A DNA stretch of 64,000 nt, from NCBI RefSeq assembly GCF_016862455.1, contig NZ_BOMZ01000088.1:116333-180332 (forward strand), read 5' to 3'. The DNA comes from Actinoplanes utahensis (GTDB taxonomy: Bacteria > Actinomycetota > Actinomycetes > Mycobacteriales > Micromonosporaceae). Both the position numbers and the translations under genes were made by a program. Below, one piece after another: positions 41,991-49,391 of this stretch; the first letter of the stretch is position 1, and every line of letters starts with the position of its first letter. The notes under the pieces are model-generated. The model did no database searches, was not told the origin of the DNA, and saw nothing but the letters and a program-made list of their open reading frames with translations.

Positions 41991-43397
41991 TCAGGTGCCG
42001 CAGAAGGTGCGGTAAGTGCCGAAGTCGGGCGGGGCCTGCTCCGCGAAGCGGGCCAGGCCGGGGCGCTCGGTGAACGGATCGGCGATCGCATCGAGAAGCG
42101 CGTGCAACGGGGCGAGATCACCTTCCGTGGCCGCGGCGAGAGCCTCCTCCACCAGGTGATTGCGGGGAATGTAGAACGGATTGACCCGGTCCATCGCGGC
42201 GGTGTCCGGGTCGAGATCGCGCCACCGTTTCGCCCAGTCCGCGAAAGCGCCGTCCGCACCGCCCCGGGACAGTGTCCGGAAGAACGAGGTGAAATCGCTG
42301 CCCTCGGCTCTGAGCAGGCCGAGCAGATCCTCGACGAGCGCCGTGACGGCGGCGTCGTCGGCCGTCCCGATCAGCCCCAGCTTCCCGCGGAAACCGGCGA
42401 CCGTGGCCGCGGCATAACGGCCCCGGAAACCGCCCAGCGCCGTGGTCGCCTTCTCGATCGCCCGTTCCTGATCGTCGTCGAAGAGCGGAAGCAGCGCCTC
42501 AGCGAGCCGGGCCAGATTCCACTGCGCGATCGCGGGCTGATTGCCGTACGCGTACCGCCCGCCCTCATCGATCGAACTGAACACGGTCGCCGGATCGAAC
42601 GCCTCCATGAAAGCGCACGGCCCGTAGTCGATCGTCTCCCCCGAGATCGTCATGTTGTCGGTGTTCATCACCCCGTGAACGAACCCGGCGAGCATCCACC
42701 GCGCGATCAGATCAGCCTGCCGCTCGACGACCCCCTCGAAGAACCGCAGATGGCGATCGCCGTCCCCGGGCGGTGGAACGTCCGGGTAGTGCCGGTCGAC
42801 GGCGTGGTCGGCGAGCCGCCGCAGCAGGTCGGCGTCACCGGTGGCCCGCGCGTACTGGAAACTCCCCACCCGCAGGTGACTCGCCGCGACCCGCACCAGA
42901 ACCGCGCCGGGCGCGAGGTTCTCCCGGAGAATGCTCTTCCCCGTGCCGATCACCGCGAGCGACCGCGTCGTCGGAATCCCGAGCGCGTGCATGGCTTCAC
43001 TGACCACGTACTCCCGCAGCATCGGCCCGACCGCCGCGAGCCCGTCCCCACCCCGCGCGAACGGCGTCCGCCCCGAACCCTTGAGGTGCAGATCCCGCCC
43101 GCCGATCTCACCGAGCAGCAGCGCCCGCCCGTCCCCGAGCCGCGGCGAATAGCCCCCGAACTGGTGGCCGGCGTAGGCCTGCGCGACCGGTTTGGCCCCG
43201 TCGGGCACGTCGACCCCGGCGAGGAACCGGATCCCCGCCGCGCTGCGCAGCCACTCCACATCGAGGCCGAGCTCGACGGCGAGCGGTTCGTTGAGAACGA
43301 GCAGTTCCGGCTTCGGCGGCTCCGCCGCCTGCCAGGAAACCCCCATCTCCGGCAGCTCATCAGCAAATCGGGTACCGAGCACAGGCGCATCACTCAC
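41991..43397 (-). CDS. selO: SelO/YdiU-type pseudokinase AMPylase
   Basis: A 468-residue protein of the SelO family, which uses an inverted kinase fold to transfer AMP to Ser/Thr/Tyr of target proteins. Family blocks are plain: AYAGHQFGGYSPRLGDGRALLLGE (core GHQFGGYSPRLGDGR), LKGSGRTPFARGGDG, REYVVSEAMHALGIPTTR, GFVHGVMNTDNM and ISGETIDYGPCAFMEAFDP. The last three residues CGT hold the Cys that is selenocysteine in eukaryotic SelO. Start GTG 43397 is preferred; an ATG at 43538 would add 47 unconserved residues and overlap the neighbouring promoter. Stands alone, ended by a large hairpin. Role linked to oxidative stress in other bacteria. Confidence 0.92.
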   Translation of the reverse strand: MSDAPVLGTRFADELPEMGVSWQAAEPPKPELLVLNEPLAVELGLDVEWLRSAAGIRFLAGVDVPDGAKPVAQAYAGHQFGGYSPRLGDGRALLLGEIGGRDLHLKGSGRTPFARGGDGLAAVGPMLREYVVSEAMHALGIPTTRSLAVIGTGKSILRENLAPGAVLVRVAASHLRVGSFQYARATGDADLLRRLADHAVDRHYPDVPPPGDGDRHLRFFEGVVERQADLIARWMLAGFVHGVMNTDNMTISGETIDYGPCAFMEAFDPATVFSSIDEGGRYAYGNQPAIAQWNLARLAEALLPLFDDDQERAIEKATTALGGFRGRYAAATVAGFRGKLGLIGTADDAAVTALVEDLLGLLRAEGSDFTSFFRTLSRGGADGAFADWAKRWRDLDPDTAAMDRVNPFYIPRNHLVEEALAAATEGDLAPLHALLDAIADPFTERPGLARFAEQAPPDFGTYRTFCGT

Positions 43398-43531
43398 CGG
43401 ACCAACGGTACGTCGCCCCACGCCGTCCCGCCCGGTCCGCGGGGGCCGTCCATGAGATCCGCCGACCGCGGTCGCCGCCACACGCGACCCAGCGCAGTCG
43501 AGTCGGGACGATCGATCATCAAATTCTTCCG

Positions 43532-43561
43532 TTGACATTCTCGCCGCACTGTTCGTAGATT
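43532..43561 (+). promoter_or_regulatory. Predicted promoter of the DUF4352-like gene
   Basis: TTGACA (43532-43537), 18 bases, TAGATT (43556-43561), about 57 bases before the ATG at 43619; GGAG lies at 43608-43611. Confidence 0.55.
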
Positions 43562-43618
43562 GACGACCACGACAGCACGGATCTTCCGTGTACTCGCCTC
43601 TGACTCGGAGTAGATCTC

Positions 43619-44257
43619 ATGACCTATGCGCAGAACCCCGCCGTGCCCGTGCCGCCGCCGGCGAAGAAGTCGAAGTGGCCGTGGATCGCCGGTGGGGCCG
43701 TGGCGATGGTGCTGCTCTGCTGCGGCGGCGCGCTGGCCTTCGGTGACGACAGCGGCACCGACAGCGCCACGCCCGAGGCGACCACGGCGGCCACCGGCGC
43801 CGCCACGAAGGAGCCCGCCGGGGAGAAGACCGAGAACGCCCCGGTGCCGGCGGACACCACGCCGGGCCTGAACCAGCCCGCCCGGGACGGCAGGTTCGAG
43901 TTCACCGTGAGCAAGGTGAAGTGCGGGGTCGCCAAGGTCGGCGACGCCTACCTGAACGAGAAGGCGCAGGGCCAGTTCTGCCTGATCGACGTGCAGGTCA
44001 AGAACATCGGCAAGGAGCCGCAGACGTTCCTCGACTCGGTGCAGAAGGGCTTCGACGCCGCGCGGGTGGAGTATTCGGTGGACTCCACCGCGGCGCTCTA
44101 CGCCAACGAGGATCAGCAGGTGCTGTTCGAGGAGGTCAACCCGGGCAACACGGTGAAGGGCAAGCTGGTCTTCGACATCCCGAAGGGCGCGAGGCTCGCC
44201 TCCCTCGAGCTGCGCGACTCGATGTTCTCCGGCGGTGTCACGGTGAACCTCAAGTGA
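43619..44257 (+). CDS. DUF4352-like membrane-anchored surface protein
   Basis: A 212-residue exported protein: a Pro-rich cytoplasmic start, one membrane helix (about residues 24-42, WIAGGAVAMVLLCCGGALAF), a Thr/Ala/Pro-rich linker (45-85) and an Ig-like C-terminal domain (90-212). The domain pattern (FEFTVSKVKCGVAKVG, GQFCLIDVQVKNIGKEPQTF, LFEEVNPGNTVKGKLVFDIP) fits DUF4352, an extracytoplasmic beta-sandwich common in actinobacteria; two cysteines may form a disulphide. Its stop overlaps the GTG of the next gene. Function unknown. Confidence 0.8.
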   Translation: MTYAQNPAVPVPPPAKKSKWPWIAGGAVAMVLLCCGGALAFGDDSGTDSATPEATTAATGAATKEPAGEKTENAPVPADTTPGLNQPARDGRFEFTVSKVKCGVAKVGDAYLNEKAQGQFCLIDVQVKNIGKEPQTFLDSVQKGFDAARVEYSVDSTAALYANEDQQVLFEEVNPGNTVKGKLVFDIPKGARLASLELRDSMFSGGVTVNLK

Positions 44258-44652
44258 CCACGCGCCTCGAGCACCGTGGGCCGGACGTGACGGTCATCGC
44301 GGAGTGGGCGGACCCGGATGCCGACGGCGGGCCGGACCGGGTCGTCGTCGAAGCGGCCGACATCGGGCCGGGGACGCTGCGGGTCGCCGGGCAGCGGCTC
44401 GCTCTGCTGACCGCCGAGTTCCTGCGCATGCCGCTCGTCGACGGGTTCCGGACGATGGTGCGGCAGTACGCGGAGAACCGGTTCGCCGAGTTGACCGCCG
44501 ACCGGTTCCACCAGGGTCTGCTGGAGATCTACGACAAGATCGACAACGACGGGCGCGTCGAGGCGGTGCCGGTGATGGCCGCGGCGATGCGGGTGCCGGA
44601 GGAGACCATGCGCGCCTGCCTGCGGGTCGCGCGGCAACGGCTGAACAGCTGA
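44254..44652 (+). CDS. Hypothetical 132-residue cytoplasmic protein
   Basis: Starts at GTG 44254 within the stop of the DUF4352-like gene (GTGA), so it is translationally coupled to it. The first 55 residues are strand-rich (VTVIAEWADPDADGGPDRVVVEA), the rest is helical and ends with a basic helix (PEETMRACLRVARQRL) that looks like the C-terminal half of an HTH. I do not recognise the family. Codon use matches its neighbours. A regulator or partner of the upstream surface protein is possible but unproven. Confidence 0.6.
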   Translation: MTTRLEHRGPDVTVIAEWADPDADGGPDRVVVEAADIGPGTLRVAGQRLALLTAEFLRMPLVDGFRTMVRQYAENRFAELTADRFHQGLLEIYDKIDNDGRVEAVPVMAAAMRVPEETMRACLRVARQRLNS

Positions 44653-44769
44653 CCGAAACCGCCCATACCGACCGCGTACGCCGTGGGGAGGTCGCGTGGC
44701 CGGTCCCGGCCGGTGAGACGTGGATCTCGGTTCAGACGGAAAGGCGTCAATCGATCGGATTAGGGGTCG

Positions 44770-44816
44770 CCTGATCAGGGCTCGCACCCGTATGCTCTCC
44801 GGGTTTTCCTGATCAG
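44770..44816 (+). promoter_or_regulatory. Promoter flanked by two CTGATCAG palindromes
   Basis: A -10 box TATGCT lies at 44791-44796. CCTGATCAG occurs at 44770-44778 and 44808-44816, 38 bases apart, on either side of it. The DUF2752 gene starts 12 bases after the second copy. Confidence 0.4.
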
Positions 44817-44827
44817 AAGGTGTTTCG

Positions 44828-45235
44828 TTGCGTGAGTTCTCCGTGCCCGAGCGGATCGGCGGTTTCGGATCGCTGGTCGCGGTCGCGGCCGCGGTGTGGC
44901 CGGCCCTCGTCGACGCCACCGGAGTGGGCCTGCCATGCCCGCTGCGGACGGTGACGGGTGTGCCGTGTCCCGGTTGCGGCCTGACGACCGCTGCTGTCGC
45001 GCTGGTGCGTGGTGAGTTCGGCGAAGCCTTCCACGCCAATCCTCTGATCTTCGGCCTGGCCGCGTTCACCGTCGCCGTGGGCCCACTCGTCGCACTGCGT
45101 GCCTCGGGTGTGCTCCGGCCGCCACGACCGTGGTCGCCGGTGGGACGCCGCCGGGCCGGCTGGATCGCTGGACTGCTCGCCGCCGCGAGCTGGATTTTCC
45201 AACTGCACCGGCTCGAACCGAGCCTCCCCTATTGA
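44828..45235 (+). CDS. DUF2752 membrane protein
   Basis: A 135-residue protein starting at TTG 44828, 7 bases after AGAAGG. Three membrane segments (about residues 12-32, 68-90, 108-124) surround the DUF2752 signature CPLRTVTGVPCPGCGLTTA, whose CPxCG cysteines are the only conserved polar feature of the family. It is followed 11 bases later by the RDD gene, and both probably share a transcript. The role of DUF2752 is unknown; the paired cysteines suggest metal or redox binding in the membrane. Confidence 0.85.
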   Translation: MREFSVPERIGGFGSLVAVAAAVWPALVDATGVGLPCPLRTVTGVPCPGCGLTTAAVALVRGEFGEAFHANPLIFGLAAFTVAVGPLVALRASGVLRPPRPWSPVGRRRAGWIAGLLAAASWIFQLHRLEPSLPY

Positions 45236-45246
45236 AGGAACGAAGA

Positions 45247-45903
45247 ATGAGCTACCCGCCCGCCGGTGACCCGTACGGCCAGCAGCAGCCGCAGCAGCCG
45301 TACGGCCAGCCGCAGCAGCCGCAGCAGCCGTACGGCCAGCCGCAGTACGGTCAGCCGCAGCAGTACGGCCAGCAGCCGCAGTCGTACGGCCAGGAGCAGT
45401 ACGGCCAGCAGCAGCCGTACGGCCAGGAGCAGTACGGTCAGAAGCAGGCCGGCTACGGCCAGCCCGCCTACGCCCACCAGGGTTCGTACGGCCAGGCCGG
45501 CACGGACTACGCCAGCTGGGGCGCGCGCGTCGGCGCCTACCTGATCGACGGCCTCGTCGTCCTCCCGTTCGCCCTCCTCGCCGTCGTTCTCGGCATGGAC
45601 TTCACGACCGGCGAGATCAACTTCTTCTACCCGCTGTTCTTCCTGGTCGCCATCGTGGCCAGCGGCTACAACCGCTGGTACCTCGCCGGCAAGACCGGCC
45701 AGTCGTGGGGCCGCAAGGCGCTGGGCATCAAGCTGATCAGCGAGCAGACCGGCCAGCCGATCGGTGGCGGCAGCGCGTTCGTGCGCGACCTCGCCCACTT
45801 CCTCGACCAGATCTCCTGCTACGTCGGTTACCTGTTCCCGCTCTGGGACGCCAAGAAGCAGACCTTCGCCGACAAGATCATGACCACCATCGTGGTTCGC
45901 TGA
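45247..45903 (+). CDS. RDD-family membrane protein with Gln/Pro/Tyr-Gly repeat tail
   Basis: A 218-residue protein starting at ATG 45247 behind GAAGGA. Residues 1-85 are low complexity, built from repeats of the form QQPYGQ and QYGQ, likely disordered and cytoplasmic. Residues 88-218 form an RDD domain with about three membrane helices: the Arg in SWGARVGAYLIDG, the GQSWGRKALGIKLIS block and the Asp in FADKIM are the conserved R and D features. RDD proteins may transport ions or small solutes. The repeats are unusual in length. A strong terminator follows at 45916-45956. Confidence 0.88.
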   Translation: MSYPPAGDPYGQQQPQQPYGQPQQPQQPYGQPQYGQPQQYGQQPQSYGQEQYGQQQPYGQEQYGQKQAGYGQPAYAHQGSYGQAGTDYASWGARVGAYLIDGLVVLPFALLAVVLGMDFTTGEINFFYPLFFLVAIVASGYNRWYLAGKTGQSWGRKALGIKLISEQTGQPIGGGSAFVRDLAHFLDQISCYVGYLFPLWDAKKQTFADKIMTTIVVR

Positions 45904-45915
45904 CCCACACCCTCG

Positions 45916-45956
45916 AGAACCCTGCCGGCGTACGCGCCCGGCAGGGTTCTCTTTTT
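45916..45956. terminator. Rho-independent terminator with T-tract
   Basis: AGAACCCTGCCGG (45916-45928) pairs perfectly with CCGGCAGGGTTCT (45938-45950) around a 9-base loop and is followed by TTTTT at 45952-45956. It serves the RDD gene; the stem also follows the convergent PilZ gene. Confidence 0.9.
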
Positions 45957-46579
45957 CATCGGCCGGCGCAGAACCGGGCGAGCTCCTCGGCGCCGTTCGG
46001 CTCGACCCACTCGAAAGTGCCCCGGAGCAGGTCGGCGCGCTGGTCGACGGTGGTGACGGCGGCCGTCATCTCACCCCACGGCATGGTCACGTGCAGCATG
46101 GTGCGCTCGATCCCGTACGGCAGGGACGGCACGTTGTCGCCGGTCGTGGCCCGCAGCAGCAGGCCGGCCGTGGAGATGTCCTCCACCCGGCCCCGCACCG
46201 CGACCAGGTGACGGCCGTCGATGTTCTCGATCTGCGCGGTGCCGACCGCCGGATAGCTGCCGGGCCGCCGGGCCGCCGAGCGGCGCTGCACCACGTCGGT
46301 CGGGGCGTCACCGATCACGGTCAACTGGTCGTTGCGCAGTTCCGCTTCGACCCAGGTCACACCGGAGCCGGTGACGAGCTCCAGGACCCCGATCCGCCGT
46401 ACGCCGGGCCCGTCCAGACTCAGCACCGGTATCGGTGGCAACTCGCTGATGAACGGGGCCGTCACCTCGGCGAGCGAGACCAGGACGATGCCCTGCGTAT
46501 CGGGGCAGCGCAGGGTCAGGCTGCTTCCCGCAGGCACGGTGATCATCATGCCTCCCGTGAGGTCGCCGTCGAACCGCAC
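45956..46579 (-). CDS. PilZ-domain c-di-GMP-binding protein
   Basis: A 207-residue protein with an N-terminal YcgR-like beta domain (ITVPAGSSLTLRCPD onward) and a C-terminal PilZ domain. The c-di-GMP motif is visible as basic QRRSAARRPGSYP (about residue 100) and, further on, RVEDISTAGLLL, matching RxxxR and (D/N)xSxxG. It would change partner activity on binding c-di-GMP and so forms a receptor for the two c-di-GMP enzymes in this window. Start GTG 46579 is used; ATG 46549 with GGGAGG one base upstream or ATG 46546 are alternatives that would shorten the N-terminus by ten residues. Confidence 0.8.
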   Translation of the reverse strand: MRFDGDLTGGMMITVPAGSSLTLRCPDTQGIVLVSLAEVTAPFISELPPIPVLSLDGPGVRRIGVLELVTGSGVTWVEAELRNDQLTVIGDAPTDVVQRRSAARRPGSYPAVGTAQIENIDGRHLVAVRGRVEDISTAGLLLRATTGDNVPSLPYGIERTMLHVTMPWGEMTAAVTTVDQRADLLRGTFEWVEPNGAEELARFCAGR

Positions 46580-46628
46580 GTTACCGGCATCTTCCGGCCC
46601 CGTCCGCTCTTCCCCTTTTCGCGCTCCC

Positions 46629-46762
46629 GGTCAGCGCTCCCGAAGGCTCCCCGTCAGTGGATCTGAAGGCTCTCTCGTCAGCGCTCCCGAAGGCTCCCCG
46701 TCAGCGCTCCCGAAGGCTCCCCGTCAGTGGTCCTGAAGGCTCCCCGTCAGTGGTCCTGAAGG
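46629..46762. repeat. 23-bp tandem repeat, nearly six copies
   Basis: Units read GTCAGCGCTCCCGAAGGCTC plus CCC (or GTCAGTGGTCCTGAAGGCTC plus CCC). Copies begin at 46629, 46652, 46676, 46699, 46722 and 46745; the second is 24 bases. The last copy is the reverse complement of the end of the Asp23 gene, so each unit repeats its last codons and stop. Confidence 0.9.
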
Positions 46763-47211
46763 CGGATGTCGTCGACCTTGACCGTGCAGTCGCTGACGTG
46801 CAGGCCGTAACGCTCCACGGCCTGGATGACGGCCGTCCGGACCGCTGCGGTCACGTCGGCGACCACCTCACCCGCCGAGATCACCAGGATCACGGTGATC
46901 TCCACGTCGGTGCCGTCGACCTTCGCCCACACCCCGCGGGTGGCGTCGCCGACCTTGTCCAAGCCGATCTTGTCGAGCACCGAGTTGAAGAAGCGGGCCA
47001 CGTCCCCGCCGAGTTCCACGACGCCGGGGACCGAACGAGCGGCGGCCGACGCGACCTTCTCGATCACCTCGCGCTCGAACTTCGTCTGGCCGCGGAAGGC
47101 CGCGACCTCGATCACCTCGGCGCCACCGTGCTGCGGCGGCACGGCCGGAGCCACGGCCGGCAGGAAGATCTCCTGCGTACGGTCCGCGTGGAACTCGGCC
47201 TCGTCACTCAT
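46747..47211 (-). CDS. Asp23/Gls24-family envelope stress protein
   Basis: A 154-residue protein. The Asp23 pattern is visible from about residue 48: REVIEKVASAAARSVPGVVEL, then VWAKVDGTDVEITVILVISAG and VTAAVRTAVIQAVERYGLHV. Family members form membrane-associated filaments or respond to alkaline and envelope stress. The last codons (coding LQDH and stop) are the source or product of a tandem repeat array that runs downstream. It is divergent from the Mrr-like nuclease gene. Confidence 0.87.
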   Translation of the reverse strand: MSDEAEFHADRTQEIFLPAVAPAVPPQHGGAEVIEVAAFRGQTKFEREVIEKVASAAARSVPGVVELGGDVARFFNSVLDKIGLDKVGDATRGVWAKVDGTDVEITVILVISAGEVVADVTAAVRTAVIQAVERYGLHVSDCTVKVDDIRLQDH

Positions 47212-47361
47212 ATCCGTCCCTCTGGCTGCGCTTGATCAAAACCGGGCCCGAGCCTACTAGTGCGCCGCCTCGGCTCCACTCACGAGATCGCGCCACGAAT
47301 TCTTGTCGGACCCCTCCTCTACATTGCGTATGCGGGCGACTCCACAGAGGAAGGCGATCCG

Positions 47362-47955
47362 GTGGCGAGACGACGCAGACGCCGCGGCAGGACGATCAGT
47401 CCGGGCGCCGCCTTCGCAGCCCTGGCAGGCGCTTTCCTCGCCCTGTCACTGCTGGTCGAGGCGGTCCGCGAGCATCCCGGCATCGCCGCGGCGATCACCG
47501 GCACCCTGATCGCCACCGGCGCGGCCTGGTTCCATCTGCGCGCCGCCGCCGATCGCCGTCTCGCCGAGCACGAGCGGCACATCTCGGTCACCGACGGCAT
47601 GAGCGGCACGGAGTTCGAGTTCTTCATCGCCCGCCTGATGCGTGCCGGCGGCTGCCGCGGCGTGCGGGTCTCGGGCGGCTCCGGCGACATGGGCGCCGAC
47701 GTCACCGGCCGGGCACCCGACGGCCGCCGGATCGTCGTCCAGTGCAAGCGCTACACCGGCCCTCTCGGCAGCCCGCACGTGCAGCGCTTCGCCGGCACCG
47801 CCCGCACCATCCACGGCGCCGACGTGGCCCTGCTCGTCACCACCGGCCACCCCACCCGGCAGGCCCGCGACGTCGCCCGCCGCTGCCACATCACCCTCGT
47901 CGACCGCACCGCCCTGGCCCGCTGGGTCACCACCGGCGTCCCACCCCTGCCCTGA
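47362..47955 (+). CDS. Membrane-anchored Mrr-like restriction endonuclease domain protein
   Basis: A 197-residue protein starting at GTG 47362, 7 bases after GAGGAAGG. Two membrane helices at about residues 20-38 and 43-62 precede a PD-(D/E)xK nuclease domain of the Mrr/restriction_endonuclease type: Glu in GTEFEFFIARLM, Asp in GDMGADV, and the QxK motif in VVQCKRY. All catalytic residues are present. Short membrane-anchored Mrr-like proteins are common in actinobacteria and may cut modified or foreign DNA at the membrane. It is alone on its strand with no methylase beside it. Confidence 0.82.
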   Translation: MARRRRRRGRTISPGAAFAALAGAFLALSLLVEAVREHPGIAAAITGTLIATGAAWFHLRAAADRRLAEHERHISVTDGMSGTEFEFFIARLMRAGGCRGVRVSGGSGDMGADVTGRAPDGRRIVVQCKRYTGPLGSPHVQRFAGTARTIHGADVALLVTTGHPTRQARDVARRCHITLVDRTALARWVTTGVPPLP

Positions 47956-48183
47956 CCTGCCACACCGCCCCCGCCCGACCTCCGGCACATCGGATGGCGG
48001 GCACTCAGCGGGCTTGCCCGCCACCGGGTTCCGTCCGGCTGGTTCCACTGCTGACCCTGCTGGCCAATCGCTTGCCCGCCGGTCGTCGATCGTGCGAGGT
48101 CGTGGTGAATCGGTTCGCCCGAAACTCACTAGATCTCGCGTGGAAGGCGTGGAAGGGGTGAAAGGCGTAGAAGGAGATCGTCT
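47956..48183 (+). other. Non-coding stretch with a 9-bp repeat
   Basis: No supported gene. A 9-base tandem repeat (GCGTGGAAG and variants, four copies) lies at 48138-48173 and runs into the ribosome-site-like AAGGAGA at 48171-48177. Confidence 0.5.
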
Positions 48184-48288
48184 ATGCGGTGCGGCTGTTC
48201 CGGCGCGGTGCGGGCCGAGCGTGCCCGGCGCGGGCTAGCGACGGCGGCACCCGGGACCGCCCGGGAGTACGGCGCGCCGCTCTCCTGA
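48184..48288 (+). CDS. Possible small protein, 34 residues
   Basis: ATG 48184 is preceded at ideal spacing by AAGGAGA (48171-48177) and opens a 34-residue frame beginning MRCGCSGAVRAERARRG and ending EYGAPLS. It ends 12 bases before a hairpin (48301-48333). The strong ribosome site, high third-position GC and hairpin support translation, but there is no homology I can recall and no promoter I can point to. Two cysteines in CGC are notable. Treat as a candidate. Confidence 0.35.
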   Translation: MRCGCSGAVRAERARRGLATAAPGTAREYGAPLS

Positions 48289-48300
48289 TCCATCGGTGCG

Positions 48301-48333
48301 AAGCCCGCTGCCCGGACGACGGGCGGCGGGCTT
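48301..48333 (+). terminator. Hairpin after the possible small gene
   Basis: AAGCCCGCTGCCCG (48301-48314) pairs with 48320-48333 over 14 bases with one G-T wobble and a 5-base loop. No T-tract. Confidence 0.55.
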
Positions 48334-48580
48334 CCGTCATGCACAGAACGAAGTGAGGGCAGGGCGAAGGAGGGACGGGGCGAAGCAAGGGCAGGACGGA
48401 GGAAGGACGGCGAGTCGCAGGTAGGAGGCGGGCCGCGGGGAAGCGGCGGAGGATTTGATCTCAGGTCGGGTGGGGGGATGCCGATTCTCGCGGCACTGCC
48501 GGAGAACGTCGGCCCACAGGGCCGGTCGCGTGCTCCGGATTTCCGCACACGGACGAGCGGGAAGGTCCCGATATCCCCCT
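48334..48580 (+). other. Purine-rich non-coding stretch
   Basis: Bases 48350-48480 are strongly purine-rich on the plus strand (repeated GGGCGAAG, GGACGG, GAAGGA words). I see no gene. The ATG of the next gene is at 48581 without a clear ribosome site. Confidence 0.45.
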
Positions 48581-49195
48581 ATGAGCAAACAACCCGAACG
48601 CGCCATTCCGGTGCGGGTGGACCGGTGGAAACCGGAGAACCCGCTCCTGGACAGCGTGATCAACAAGTACGTCGACGAGGCGAGGCGGGACGCGTGCGAC
48701 ACCACCGGCAGCACCGGGACACTCACCGGTGGAGCTCTGGTCCTCATCGCCTTCGGGGTCGTCCTGGCGGCGGGAAGCGGTAATCCGATCCTGGCGATCG
48801 TCGTCGTGGTGACGCTGGCGGTGCTCGGGCTGGCGTTCACCGGTGTGCAGTCGCCACCGTTGAAACTGGACGCGCTGCAGATCCTGGAGCCGATGGGCGG
48901 GCCGGGCAACCTGCCCGCCGGCTACCTGGTGCATCCGCTCGCCTGGAAGGCGGGGATGCCGGAGTACCTGGTCGGCGTTCCGGACCGGCGGCTGCGGATC
49001 GCGGTTCACCTGTGCCGGATGCACCCCGGCGCGGTGACCGACCTGCTGCGGCTGGTCGAGCGGGCGGAGAAGCACGTCGCCGAGTCCAAGCCCGGCAAGG
49101 ACTTCAGCCCGGAGGGGCGGCAGGCGGAGGTGTTGCGCCTGGCCACCAAGATGGTCGAGCACCAGGTTCGCAACCCGGTGCTCGCCCGGCGCTGA
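48581..49195 (+). CDS. Hypothetical two-helix membrane protein
   Basis: A 204-residue protein: a cytoplasmic start (VRVDRWKPENPLLDSVINKYVDEARRD in part), two adjacent membrane helices (about residues 49-65 and 68-86) and a 115-residue helical domain. Segments such as GGPGNLPAGYLVHPLAWKAG and the final helix region rich in Glu and Lys are not known to me. A strong hairpin follows at 49239-49271. No function can be assigned. Confidence 0.65.
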   Translation: MSKQPERAIPVRVDRWKPENPLLDSVINKYVDEARRDACDTTGSTGTLTGGALVLIAFGVVLAAGSGNPILAIVVVVTLAVLGLAFTGVQSPPLKLDALQILEPMGGPGNLPAGYLVHPLAWKAGMPEYLVGVPDRRLRIAVHLCRMHPGAVTDLLRLVERAEKHVAESKPGKDFSPEGRQAEVLRLATKMVEHQVRNPVLARR

Positions 49196-49238
49196 CGTTC
49201 CCTTTCGGGAAGATGCACGACCAACCGAAGAGATGTCC

Positions 49239-49271
49239 GAGACGCCTCCGGCAACCTGCCGGAGGCGTCTC
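49239..49271 (+). terminator. Hairpin with 15-bp perfect stem
   Basis: GAGACGCCTCCGGCA (49239-49253) pairs perfectly with 49257-49271, separated by 3 bases, 43 bases after the stop of the membrane-protein gene. No T-run follows. Confidence 0.75.
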
Positions 49272-49391
49272 GTCGTGTTACGCCCCGCGGGCGCTGGAGG
49301 GGCGTACCGCCGAACGGGGGAGGCGATGCGGGACGGACGGGGTTTGAGTCGATCGACGGACATCGAGAGAATCGGCGGCCGGGGGGTGGCT

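Noticed and set aside
41991..43538. A longer SelO start at ATG 43538.
   Set aside because: The extra 47 residues are not SelO-like and the ATG overlaps the -35 box of the divergent gene; GTG 43397 fits the family start.
46629..46762. CRISPR array.
   Set aside because: Units are directly adjacent without spacers, no cas gene is in the window, and the unit matches the neighbouring gene end.
47362..47955. Mrr-like gene plus Asp23 as a restriction system.
   Set aside because: They are divergent, unrelated families and there is no methylase or specificity gene beside them.
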